From Selenomonas sp. F0473 (lineage in GTDB: Bacteria > Bacillota > Negativicutes > Selenomonadales > Selenomonadaceae), in NCBI RefSeq assembly GCF_000315545.1, contig NZ_JH992902.1, positions 1,072,050 to 1,136,049 on the forward strand: DNA of 64,000 bases, in the 5' to 3' direction. This document shows positions 8,731-17,691 of this stretch, in pieces; the first letter of the stretch is position 1, and each line of letters opens with the position of its first letter. Position numbers and translations under genes: made by a program. Below the pieces are notes generated by a model. The model had not been told where the DNA came from. It worked only from the letters and a program-made list of their open reading frames with translations, and made no database searches.

Positions 8731-10269
8731 CGTATATCCCTTTCTTCCGCATCTGCCAAAGCACACCGGTACGCGCCTTCCAAGGCGCGCATATAGCCCT
8801 CTTGATCCATCACGGGCGAACGCTCCATCATCGATCGCAGTCCGCCGTGCAGCGCATCCAGCGTATCGAGATCGGCGGCAAGCCCTACGGCGCGCGCAAT
8901 ATAGTCCTCCGCCGTCTCTGCCGCGAGTTCCGCGAGCCCCGCATGAGAGAGCAGCGCATAGCCGAAACGCGTACTGCGCCGCGCCGCATAACGCGTCACT
9001 ACGGGGACGCCCATATAGAACGCATCGCAGGTCGTCCCGCCGCCGGGCCACGGAAACGTGTCGAGCGCAACGTCCACATCGAGATAGCGGTTCATATAGC
9101 CCGTATCCGCGGGTTCGAGGAGGACCCTGCCAAGATTAAAGTCAAGCCGCCGCAGCCGCTCCTCTGCCGCCGACCGCATCTCCGGGGCGAAAAACACCTG
9201 CGACTTGAGGAGCAGGCGCCCTCCCGGCACACGCGCTAGAATCTCCCGCCAAACGGCGAGCATCTCGTCCGTAAATTTCCGATACTGATTGAACACGCCG
9301 AACAGTATGTAACTGCGCCGGCGTGCCGGCGTTCCGGCAGAACGCGGCAAGCCGGCGGGCGGCACATAGCAGAACTGGCTGGGCAGGCGCACGAGTTTCT
9401 CCGTAAAATAGCGCTCATGTCCGGCCCCCGGCGGGTCGCAGGCCGCATCCGTGAGGAAATCATTCACCGCAGGAAGCCCCGAAGTCGCCGTGTAGCCGAG
9501 CCCCATCATCTGCACGGGCGCGGGGCGGCGCGCGAGCACGGGCAGCGCTCCTCCCGACGCATGTCCCGCGAGATCGACGAGCACATCAATCTCATCCGCA
9601 TAAATACGTGCCGCCGTCTCTGCGGGAGACGTATCTCCCATATCCCGCCACACGTATGCATATGGACGCAGCGCTGCCGTCACATCGTCCAGCTCCGCCG
9701 TCGTACTGTAGACATAGACCTCGAATCGGGTGCGGTCGCATCCCGTAAGCAGCGGCTGAACGAAATGCCGCATAACATTCCGGCGAAATATAGCCGACGC
9801 GAATCTTTTCATGACGATAGGGAGCGGCAAACGTGTACTGCGGCACATCTGCAAAGATCCTGCCATAATCGGAGTGCGCCGCAAAAAGCGCCGCTTCATC
9901 AACCTCCCACGCGTTCTGTGCGAGGAGAAACGAGCTGTACAGCCCCGCGTCCGTCGGCTCCTCCCTATAGGCGTCATAATAAAATTCCGCCGTCTGCGGA
10001 TCCCCGATCCGATACGCCGCAGCCGCACGCAGTCTCATGTATTCATGGCACATCTCCGAACGTCCCGCCGCGATATAATCTGCCGCCTCGCGGAGAGCGC
10101 GCGGCAGATCTCCCATCCGCTCCAGCGCATAGGTATGAAGATAGCGGATCATATCGTCCGCCGCACCTGTCCCAATCGCTTCCTCCGTAAGATGCAGTGC
10201 CTCGGCATAGCGCTCCGCCGTAAGCGCAGCGAAGATCCGGTCTTTCAGTGCCGCATAGGTTCTACTCAT
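8727..10269 (-). pseudogene. Frameshifted SPINDLY-like GT41 gene
   Basis: The N-terminal part (start ATG at 10269, MSRTYAALKDRIF, TPR-like helices) reads in one frame to the GT41 motif EKIRVGYISPE near 9790. The rest of the domain (VMRHFVQPLLTG, DLAGHASGGALP, FNQYRKFTDEML, GGGTTCDAFYMGVPVVT) continues in another frame to the stop at 8727. Sister genes have six residues between GYIS and VM (GDFREH or SPSLSEHV), but here only 7 nt remain, which implies loss of about 11 nt including the codon for the conserved His. This is a small deletion rather than a homopolymer error. Each half is otherwise intact and free of stops, so the mutation looks recent. Downstream coupling by ATGA at 8727-8730 is retained. 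Confidence 0.8.
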
Positions 10270-10295
10270 TCTATCGTCATCCCCCGCACGTGCCT

Positions 10296-11975
10296 TTACC
10301 CCTCCCGCATATCGGTACGCGATGCATATGCCGCCCACACCGTTTCATACGCCGTGCCGACGGCCGCACCGTAGGCGGTCGTATCCATCACGGGCGATGC
10401 CGCTGTCATATTGCGCAGCCCCGCATGGAGCGCATCGAGCGTCCGGGCGTCCTGTGCGAGGAGCACTGCGCGCTCAATATACTCCTCCGTCGTACGCGCA
10501 ATCAACGCCTGCGCGCCGATATTTTGGAGCAGCGACGCGCCGAACCTGCTCCCGAGGGTCTCCCCCGCCAGCGTCACCACGGGCACGCCCATGTAGAGCG
10601 CCTCACAGGTCGTCCCTCCGCCCGGATAAGGGAACGTATCGAGCGCAATGTCGATGCGGCGATACGCCGTGAGATAGTCCGCCGAAGCGCCCTCCGTTTC
10701 CACACGCTCTGCGGGGATGCCTGCCGCCGCAATCCGTCGCCATGCCTCCGCGGCACCGTCCGCGACGGAGAAGATCTCCGCCTTGAGCAGGAGGCGCGAT
10801 GTCGGTACGCGGTGCAGAATCTTTGCCCATACCCTCAGCACTGTGTCATTGACCTTGGTAAAATTATTCAGGCTGCCGAACACAATGGGCCGTCCCGCCG
10901 CCGGCGCATGTCCCGTCGGGGGCGGCGGGCGCAGCGGCTGCCAGCAAAAATGTGTCCGCGGCAGAACGAGCAGACGCTCGACAAAGCCCTCCTGCGCAGG
11001 TTCCGCCGCGAGTACGGGATCCGCAAGGAAATAATCCACCGCCTTCAGCCCGGTCGACGCGAAGTAACCGATCCCCGACATCTGCACCGGTGCCGGCCGA
11101 TACGCGAGGATGGGCAGCGTCCCGCCCGCCGTATGTCCCGCAAGATCCACGAGAATATCTATGCGATCCTCATAGATGAGGCGCGCCGCTTCCGCCGCAC
11201 CGCACCCCGTCAGGTTCCGAAAGCCTTCCACGCGGCAACGTACGCTCTCCGTGAACGCATCCTCCTCGTTCATTGCGTAGACGTACGTTTCAAACCGCGC
11301 GGTATCAAGCGCTGTAAAGAGGGCATACGAAAAGGAGAGGACGACGTGCTCCCGGACATCGGGCGAGAGATACCCGATGCGCAGCCGACGCTCCCTTGCG
11401 TCTTCGGGCACATGGGCAAACGGCGCCGTGTCGCTCAGCAGAGCCCCATACGCCTCCGCCGCGGCGCGCTCCTCGGCGAGTGTCTGCGGGAGATAGTGCC
11501 TGTTAAAGAGCACATTGCTCGCATTGAGTAGGCGCAGTGCCGGCTCCTGTGCCGCATCACGCGCATACGCATAGAACGTCACCGCCTCCTGCGCCCGCCC
11601 GAGAAAGCGCGCACACTGCCCCGCGAGGTTGAACACCTTCTCCGCCACAGGCGCGGGCATGGGGCGCCGCATCAGCGGGGACAGAAGCGTCAGCGCCGCG
11701 CGCCGCTCTCTCTGCATCAGATGAATACGCGCCCGGAGAAATATCGTATAGGGATCATCGGGGCGCAGGCGCGCACAGTCCTCCCACGCCGCAAGCGCCT
11801 CTTCCGCAGCGCCGCTCTCGATGCAGAGCGCGGTTAAAAGTCCGGCCGCCTCTCCCGGCGCGTCACGCCGAAGCAGCGCGATATCTGCCTTAGCGCGCGT
11901 TCTATCCCCTCGCTCGAGCGCATCATAGATCCGTGTGCGCAGGGCCTCTACGTCTGCCGACGCCTGTGCCGTCAT
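10296..11975 (-). CDS. SPINDLY/O-GlcNAc-transferase-like glycosyltransferase with TPR N-terminus (GT41)
   Basis: The 559-residue protein starts at the ATG at 11975 behind AAGGAGAACAC and overlaps the previous stop codon as ATGA; 65 further open codons upstream are not used. Residues 1 to about 190 are TPR-like helices (LRRDAPGEAAGLLTALCIESG, AWEDCARLRPDDPYTIFLRARI). The catalytic region has RLRIGYLSPDVREHVVL (about 197-213), DLAGHTAGGTLPILAYRPAPVQ (about 275-300), FNNFTK-type GSLNNFTKVNDTVLRVWAKIL (about 365-390, Lys present) and GGGTTCEALYMGVPVVTLAG (about 452-472). It is probably an active O-glycosyltransferase. Of the four GT41 genes it is the closest to flagellin. The evidence is from family motifs, and donor specificity is unknown. 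Confidence 0.88.
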   Translation of the reverse strand: MTAQASADVEALRTRIYDALERGDRTRAKADIALLRRDAPGEAAGLLTALCIESGAAEEALAAWEDCARLRPDDPYTIFLRARIHLMQRERRAALTLLSPLMRRPMPAPVAEKVFNLAGQCARFLGRAQEAVTFYAYARDAAQEPALRLLNASNVLFNRHYLPQTLAEERAAAEAYGALLSDTAPFAHVPEDARERRLRIGYLSPDVREHVVLSFSYALFTALDTARFETYVYAMNEEDAFTESVRCRVEGFRNLTGCGAAEAARLIYEDRIDILVDLAGHTAGGTLPILAYRPAPVQMSGIGYFASTGLKAVDYFLADPVLAAEPAQEGFVERLLVLPRTHFCWQPLRPPPPTGHAPAAGRPIVFGSLNNFTKVNDTVLRVWAKILHRVPTSRLLLKAEIFSVADGAAEAWRRIAAAGIPAERVETEGASADYLTAYRRIDIALDTFPYPGGGTTCEALYMGVPVVTLAGETLGSRFGASLLQNIGAQALIARTTEEYIERAVLLAQDARTLDALHAGLRNMTAASPVMDTTAYGAAVGTAYETVWAAYASRTDMREG

Positions 11976-13450
11976 GTGTTCTCCTTGGCGAGCCGGCCGA
12001 TACGCCGCCGCATCCTGAGATCCTCGGGAGCCGCGGAGATCTCCCTGCACGATCGCGGCAGGAGGAGCGCGATGCGCGCCTGTTCCTCCGGAGAAAACGC
12101 CTCCAGATAAGCTGCCGCAAGCGCCGCCGCGCGCTCCGTCTCCTCGATGAGGGACGCCGCCGCCGCGCACACCTCTCCCGTCAGGAGCAGCCGCCTGCGC
12201 GGCGTGAACTTCGCCGCGCTGCGCTTTTCATAGTAGAGCGCCGCATAGGGGAACGGCGTATCCGTGAGCGCCTCCGCCAAAAATCCCGCATCCGCTTCCT
12301 CATCGTAGAGGCCGCGCAGCGCCGCAATCACATCCGCCGCCGCTGCGCCCGTCTCCGAGAACAGGCGTAAAAGGCCCTTCAATGCCGGCAGATGCCGCTT
12401 TTTGGCACGCAGCGACCGAATATAGAACGCAGCGGCGGCCTCCTGCTCGCCGCACAGTTCCGCCGCTGTACCGAGCCGTTCATAAGCAAGCGGCGCGAGC
12501 ACGCCGGAGTACGCGCCCTCACGATAGTATTCCTCGTGCAGGCGAACCCCCTCGGCATAGGCGCGCCGCGCCGCGGCGATATAGTCTCGATCCCACGCAT
12601 AGGTGCCGTAGATCAGCGGGAAGTCTGCCGTCTGCGGGAATCTGCGGGCAGCGGCCTCATAGGCGGCGTCGATCTCCGTATCGCCGGCACCCATTAGAAT
12701 GAGCGACTGCAGCAGCACGGTGTGAGGGCGCTCCTCTCCCCCGACCGGCTGCTCGCGGAGCGCCATCGCCTCCCGCGCATATGCGGCCGCCTTTTCATAA
12801 TCCTCCAGCGTATAATAGCAGTCCATCAGATGGTAGGCGTCCATCTTGTCACACTGCCCTGCCGCACGGCGTTCCAGCAGCATCCTGAGATCGCGCTCCG
12901 ATTTTTTCCGCATCACCTGGGGCGAATACCCCGTATGGTAGAGCGTGAGATCCTGCGCAAACATCATCTCTCGCGCGGGGTCGCCGCTGAGATTCTCCAC
13001 ATGCTCGTGGATGCTTCCCACGAAACGGAGCCACGGCGCGCGACGGAAGATGCGTTGTACTTTTGCCGTTGTGCCGAGCAGCGCCCCCGTCTCCATATCG
13101 ATGTTGACGAGATGCACGATGAATCCGTCGAGCCCCTCCGCAGCATCATGCTCCTCAATCAAGGCGCGCACGCGGGGTGCGCTCTCCTCCGAGAAATACT
13201 CGTCCGCATCGGTAAAGACCACCCAGTCCCCCGATGCCCGGTCGAGAGCAAAATTTTTCGCGGCGGCGAAGTCGTTGGTCCACGCAAACCGATAGACCTC
13301 TGCCCCGCCTGCGCGCGCGATCTCTGCGGTCGCATCCGTCGAGCCGGTATCGACAACGATCATCTCGTCGGCAAAGACGCGCGCCGATGCGAGCCAGCGC
13401 GGCAGATTTTCTGCCTCATTCTTTGCAATGACACAGGCAGAAATTTTCAT
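11972..13450 (-). CDS. GT2 glycosyltransferase with C-terminal TPR region
   Basis: The 492-residue protein opens with a compact GT2 (GT-A) domain: MKISACVIAKNEAENLPRWL, VDTGSTDATAEIA (about 40-52) and the DxD motif VVFTDADEYF (about 88-97), followed by HxGY-type YHTGYSPQVM (about 185). The remainder is alpha-helical TPR-like (AYHLMDCYYTLEDYEKAAAYAREAM and later repeats). This GT2-TPR architecture is the same as that of each unit of the neighbouring 1312-residue protein. The ATG at 13450 overlaps the upstream stop as ATGA, so translation is coupled. The upstream open extension of 87 codons is a frame shadow. The acceptor is unknown; context points to flagellin or a glycan attached to it. Confidence 0.88.
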   Translation of the reverse strand: MKISACVIAKNEAENLPRWLASARVFADEMIVVDTGSTDATAEIARAGGAEVYRFAWTNDFAAAKNFALDRASGDWVVFTDADEYFSEESAPRVRALIEEHDAAEGLDGFIVHLVNIDMETGALLGTTAKVQRIFRRAPWLRFVGSIHEHVENLSGDPAREMMFAQDLTLYHTGYSPQVMRKKSERDLRMLLERRAAGQCDKMDAYHLMDCYYTLEDYEKAAAYAREAMALREQPVGGEERPHTVLLQSLILMGAGDTEIDAAYEAAARRFPQTADFPLIYGTYAWDRDYIAAARRAYAEGVRLHEEYYREGAYSGVLAPLAYERLGTAAELCGEQEAAAAFYIRSLRAKKRHLPALKGLLRLFSETGAAAADVIAALRGLYDEEADAGFLAEALTDTPFPYAALYYEKRSAAKFTPRRRLLLTGEVCAAAASLIEETERAAALAAAYLEAFSPEEQARIALLLPRSCREISAAPEDLRMRRRIGRLAKENT

Positions 13451-16400
13451 TGTATCAGCTCCATCAGTTCCCGCGCCTTCCGATTGTTCGGTTCCGCCGC
13501 AAGCGCCCGGGCGAGATACGCGCACGCTTCTTCCCTCCGGCCGAGCGTAAGATAGGCCCGCCCCGTCTCGTAGAGATACGCCGCATCCTCCGTTCCTCCC
13601 GCTTCGATATAAAAGAGATATGCGCGCAGCGCCGCCGTACGGCGCCCCGCCGCGGCAAAGGCCCGCGCAAGCGCCAGCACATGCGGCGCGCCGTACTCCG
13701 CCGCACAGCAAACGATACGCGCCGCCTGCGCCTCGTCCGCATGTCGGACGAACGCATCGACGGCCAACGCATAGCCCTCTGTACTCTGCGGAAGAGGTAC
13801 GGCATCCGGCTCATCGTAATGCCGCCAAAACGCACGCAGTACGTCCGGCAGCAGTGCCCGCAGGCGTCGATAGAGATGCCGACCATCCGGACTTTCCTCC
13901 CGCGCAAGCCGCGGAAGCATCTCCGGTATCTCCCGCACATCGCCCGCAAGCGATGCGGTCAGATACGCCGCCTGCTCCTCCGGCGAACGCGTATGCAGCT
14001 CCTCATAGATTTGCGGCAGGTCGCATGCATGTCCCGTCTCCCGCTCCCATGTATCCGCGGCCTCTTTGGCAAGGGCGCGCCAGCCGAACCCATCGGCAAA
14101 GCGGTAAAGGTAGAGGAGCGTGTCGCTGTCCGTTCCAATGCGCGTGCGCATCTCTCTTAGAATACGCGCCGGCGGCTCGCTCTCATGCAGCTCCGCATAA
14201 ACGTCGAGCGCCGCCTCGCGCGCTCCTCCGGCATCAAAGGCATCCGCAAGCGCCGCCTCCGCCGCCGCGGCATCACGCTCTATCATGAGCAGCCGCGCAC
14301 GCGCTGCGGCAACCTCCCCCGCCCACGCGCCGAACGCGGAACTCTCCCCGCTCTCATCCTCGGGTATCTCATAGAGATCCAGTGCCCGTGTGAGTTCGGT
14401 GAATGCCGCATCGTTCCCTACGGCGGCATAGAGCAGCCCCAGCCGCCCGTGAAAATCGGGCAGGAGCGGGAACGCGCGGCACGCCTGTTCCGCTGCGGCA
14501 ATCTGCTCTGCAAGGGGCGTCTCCTCCCGCTCCATACAGTCGAGCAGGAGATGATAGAGCCTGCTCTGCGCCCCCACGGACCGCACTTTTTCGGCAAGCG
14601 CCTCCCGCGTATAGAGGAGTGCGGCGGCATACTGCCCGAGCCCGTAATAGGTATCCGCAAGGTAACGATAGTCCCCGGGCCGAATGCCTTTTTGCTCAAT
14701 TTCTGCGGAAAGCAGCGCGAGATTGCGCGTATGTTTGGCATACATGCGCCCGGCGGAGTAGCCCACATGCCGGATGGCGAGCGCTGCGGGCTCCCGGTAG
14801 AGGACGGGTTCCCCCGCCGTCTTTTGCAGACGCTCGTGGACGCGCCCTTCATAAAACAGCCCGCGGCCAAGCCGCACGAGACGCACATGCGGCGCACGTC
14901 CGATCTCGCGGTTGCCGTCGTCCTCATCCACATGCACGATCGGCAGCAGCACCGCGTCAACCGTCGGCATCAGTACGTCCATCATCGCGAGATAAGGGCG
15001 CGCTTCATCGGGGTCGACAAAGGTCTCATCCGCATCGAGCACCGCCGCCCATCCTCCGGATGCATGTGAGAGCACGGCATTACGCGCGGCGGCAAAATCA
15101 TCGCCCCATGCAAAATCATAGACCTCCGCCCCCGCGCCTGCGGCGAGTGCCCGCGTCCCATCCGTCGATCCCGTATCGAGAACGATTCGCACATCGGCAT
15201 ATGCGGCCGCATTCGCAAGCCACGTTTTCATATCGCGCAGATCATTTCGTACAAAAACGCAGGCGGAAATCCGAACCTCCGCCTCATGTGCGTGGATCTG
15301 CCGCCACAGTGCCGCGCGGCGCTCCAGCTGCTCTGCCATCTCCGCCGTAAAATCCGACGGGTTGAGACCCTCCCGCTGCGGCACAATGCGCAGCGCCGTC
15401 TCCGCCGCCCGAATCGCCGCCGCATAGTCATACGATGCCGCGCAGGCCTCCGCGAGCTCCGCGTGCATTTCCGGGAGCTCCGGGAAGTCCTCGGCCGCGC
15501 GCGCGGCAATCGCGCGCCGCTCTTCCCGCATCTGCGGATGTGTTCCGTAGATATGCAACAGGATCCGATAGGAAGAACTTGCATAGACCGTATGCTGCCG
15601 TCCGCGCTCAATATCGCGCAGCGCATAGCGCTCCGCCATGCGCGCATCCCCGAGCCGGTCATACGTCTCCGCGAGATAGCGCCAGCAGCGCTCCGGCTGC
15701 TCGCCGGCCTCCATCTCCGCCAGCAAAAGCCGCAGATTGCGTTTCCCCTTTGCCCGCGTCAGTTTTTCCGAATAGCCCGTATGGATGAGCAGGAGCCGCT
15801 CCGCCGCCACCGTCTCATAAGACGTAATCACGCCGTCTGCATCGCGCAGCTCCTCGTGGATACGGCCGACATAGCGGCGCCCTTCCGCGGATTTGAAAAT
15901 GCGAGGCGCAGGCGCCTCGAGCAGCACCGCCCCCGTATCCTCGTCGATGTTGCGCAGCGGGACGAGGAGCATCTGCGTTCCGCGCGCCGCCGCCTCCTCA
16001 ACGACTGCACGCAGACGGCGCGCCGCCCCGGATGCAAAATATTCGTCCGCGTCGAGAAATACGACCCAATCTCCGTGGGCATGAGAAAGCGCCGCATTGC
16101 GCGCCGCCGCGAAGTCGTCCGCCCATGCGAAATGATAGACCCGAGCCCCGAGGGCCGCCGCAGTATCCGCAGAATTATCCGCAGACCCCGTATCCACAAC
16201 GATGAGCTCGTCCACATAGGAACGCAGACGCTCGATTGATTTTTTCAGATGCTCGGCATCGTCGCGTACGATATAGCATGCGGTCAGCCGCAGCGCCGCC
16301 GGCTTCTCGTTCCGTTTCTCCTCCGAGCTGCGGTATATACGCGCCTTTTCCGACCAATGCGCCGCACTCTCCGCATCGCCTAGATGCGTATATATCTGCG

Positions 16401-17385
16401 CCATACGCTCGGCAACGAGTGCCGCCACACTGCGATTAAAAAACGAATCGTCCCGCCGGACACCTATGGCGCTCTCATACCGCTCCATCGCCGCAACGAA
16501 ACTCGCAAGTGCCCCCTCATAACTCCCGAGACCGCAGAGCACCATCCCGCGCTCAGCGTAAAAATCCGGCAGATCCGGATAGCCGGCAAGCGCCGCATTG
16601 ACGATTGTCAGCATTTCCTCATCCGGATAATGCAGCGCGCGCATGGACTCGATCACTTGATGATAGATTTTACTCCGTCCGCCGATGATGACCATATCGC
16701 TCGAAAGGACTTCTGCCGAGAGTGCAAGAACGCGCCGATAATCCTTCAGCCAAAAATAACAGTCGGCGAGATATGCCGCATGCCACGGCTTACGCCCGTG
16801 CTCCTTGGCATCTGCTTCGAGCATGGAGATATTGCGGCGTACCTTCTCCGCGCTCCGTGCCGTCATATATCCCGTGTGCCCGCATGCAAGGCGTTCGTCC
16901 GCGTAGCAGAGTGCTCGCACCGCACCGTCGCGCCGCACGGCCTGCTCATGGATCTTCCCTTCGTACAGCATCGCATTGCCCCGCAGAACGCGCGGCAGGA
17001 TATCGGTTATCATATCGTTGTGATCGTCGATGGATAAATAATGTTCCATACGCACCATGATGATGTCCCACGGCGGCGTCTGTCCCGCATAGGCCTCTAT
17101 AGCGGAGCGCACCTGCTCCGGGTGCAGGAAATATTCGTCCGCATCAAGGAAAATAATGAAATCGCCGCCCGCCTGCTCAAGTGCAAAATTCCGCGCCGCC
17201 GCGAAATCATCGCGCCATGAAAAATCATAGAGAGCGGTATGAAACTCCCCCGCTGCCGCCGCAACATTCGCATCTCCCGCCGTAGAAACGACGACGATCT
17301 CGTCCGCCGCTGCCGCGACACTCGCAAGAGAGCGGCGCAGATCATCCGCTTCGTCCTTCACAATATAGCAGGCGGAGATCTTCAT
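13447..17385 (-). CDS. Giant triple GT2-TPR glycosyltransferase
   Basis: The 1312-residue protein contains three tandem GT2 units, each starting with the same strand (ISACYIVKDE at residue 2, LTACYIVRDD at about 367, ISACVFVRND at about 704) and each with its own DxD segment (FLDADEYF, FLDADEYF, VLDADETF) and an HxGY motif. Helical TPR-like stretches separate the units and fill residues about 930-1312. The third unit has LDADETF in place of LDADEYF. The first ATG (17394) sits directly on the GAAAGG Shine-Dalgarno; the ATG at 17385 is 9 nt from it and is preferred. It is the first gene of the operon, behind a TTGCCA-N17-TATAAT promoter. Three active sites in one chain suggest stepwise assembly of a short glycan or modification of several sites. 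Confidence 0.88.
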   Translation of the reverse strand: MKISACYIVKDEADDLRRSLASVAAAADEIVVVSTAGDANVAAAAGEFHTALYDFSWRDDFAAARNFALEQAGGDFIIFLDADEYFLHPEQVRSAIEAYAGQTPPWDIIMVRMEHYLSIDDHNDMITDILPRVLRGNAMLYEGKIHEQAVRRDGAVRALCYADERLACGHTGYMTARSAEKVRRNISMLEADAKEHGRKPWHAAYLADCYFWLKDYRRVLALSAEVLSSDMVIIGGRSKIYHQVIESMRALHYPDEEMLTIVNAALAGYPDLPDFYAERGMVLCGLGSYEGALASFVAAMERYESAIGVRRDDSFFNRSVAALVAERMAQIYTHLGDAESAAHWSEKARIYRSSEEKRNEKPAALRLTACYIVRDDAEHLKKSIERLRSYVDELIVVDTGSADNSADTAAALGARVYHFAWADDFAAARNAALSHAHGDWVVFLDADEYFASGAARRLRAVVEEAAARGTQMLLVPLRNIDEDTGAVLLEAPAPRIFKSAEGRRYVGRIHEELRDADGVITSYETVAAERLLLIHTGYSEKLTRAKGKRNLRLLLAEMEAGEQPERCWRYLAETYDRLGDARMAERYALRDIERGRQHTVYASSSYRILLHIYGTHPQMREERRAIAARAAEDFPELPEMHAELAEACAASYDYAAAIRAAETALRIVPQREGLNPSDFTAEMAEQLERRAALWRQIHAHEAEVRISACVFVRNDLRDMKTWLANAAAYADVRIVLDTGSTDGTRALAAGAGAEVYDFAWGDDFAAARNAVLSHASGGWAAVLDADETFVDPDEARPYLAMMDVLMPTVDAVLLPIVHVDEDDGNREIGRAPHVRLVRLGRGLFYEGRVHERLQKTAGEPVLYREPAALAIRHVGYSAGRMYAKHTRNLALLSAEIEQKGIRPGDYRYLADTYYGLGQYAAALLYTREALAEKVRSVGAQSRLYHLLLDCMEREETPLAEQIAAAEQACRAFPLLPDFHGRLGLLYAAVGNDAAFTELTRALDLYEIPEDESGESSAFGAWAGEVAAARARLLMIERDAAAAEAALADAFDAGGAREAALDVYAELHESEPPARILREMRTRIGTDSDTLLYLYRFADGFGWRALAKEAADTWERETGHACDLPQIYEELHTRSPEEQAAYLTASLAGDVREIPEMLPRLAREESPDGRHLYRRLRALLPDVLRAFWRHYDEPDAVPLPQSTEGYALAVDAFVRHADEAQAARIVCCAAEYGAPHVLALARAFAAAGRRTAALRAYLFYIEAGGTEDAAYLYETGRAYLTLGRREEACAYLARALAAEPNNRKARELMELIQ

Positions 17386-17411
17386 AGCGCACATCCTTTC
17401 ATATCGTAATC

Positions 17412-17440
17412 ATTATACGGTATAGCCGCAAAAATGGCAA
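17412..17440 (-). promoter_or_regulatory. Sigma-A promoter of the glycosyltransferase operon
   Basis: On the minus strand TTGCCA (17440-17435), a 17-bp spacer and TATAAT (17417-17412) lie about 25 nt upstream of the 1312-residue protein gene. No sigma-28 motif is seen here, so the operon is probably expressed independently of the flagellin switch. Confidence 0.7.
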
Positions 17441-17446
17441 AGGATT

Positions 17447-17624
17447 AGTGACACAATTATGCCCAAGATTGCGCATCGCATCTAGCCGTAGCCTAAGCGA
17501 CACGCAAGCTTGGATGCAGAACAAGGAACAAGAAAAATACACGCGAAGTCGTAGTTAAGGCTACGTCGAGCGCAGTTTTTTTCGCAGTGACACAGTTATG
17601 CGCCAAGATTGCGCGTCACGCTAC
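17447..17624 (+). repeat. Modular intergenic repeat, copy A
   Basis: Two near-identical 31-32 bp modules (17447-17477 and 17586-17617, AGTGACACARTTATGC... ) flank a core of about 108 bp. The core contains CAAGGAACAAGAAAAATAC and a palindromic centre (GTCGTAGTTAAGGCTACGTCG). The same core is found reversed at 39752-39890 and in a diverged form at 37611-37784. It fills the gap between the glycosyltransferase operon promoter and the flagellin terminator. Confidence 0.8.
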
Positions 17625-17660
17625 AAAAAAAGAGCCCCTCCCCGAAGGGAAGGACTCTTT
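17625..17660 (-). terminator. Flagellin terminator
   Basis: On the minus strand AAAGAGTCC pairs with GGGCTCTTT around an inner CCTTCCC-TTCG-GGGAGG hairpin and is followed by a T run. It is 32 nt past the flagellin stop codon. Confidence 0.9.
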
Positions 17661-17691
17661 CGGTAGTCCGTCGGTAAATGCCGAAGCGAGA

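Noticed and set aside
17447..17624. CRISPR array
   Set aside because: Only two copies of a 31-32 bp repeat are present with a 108-bp interval, and no cas genes are in the window.
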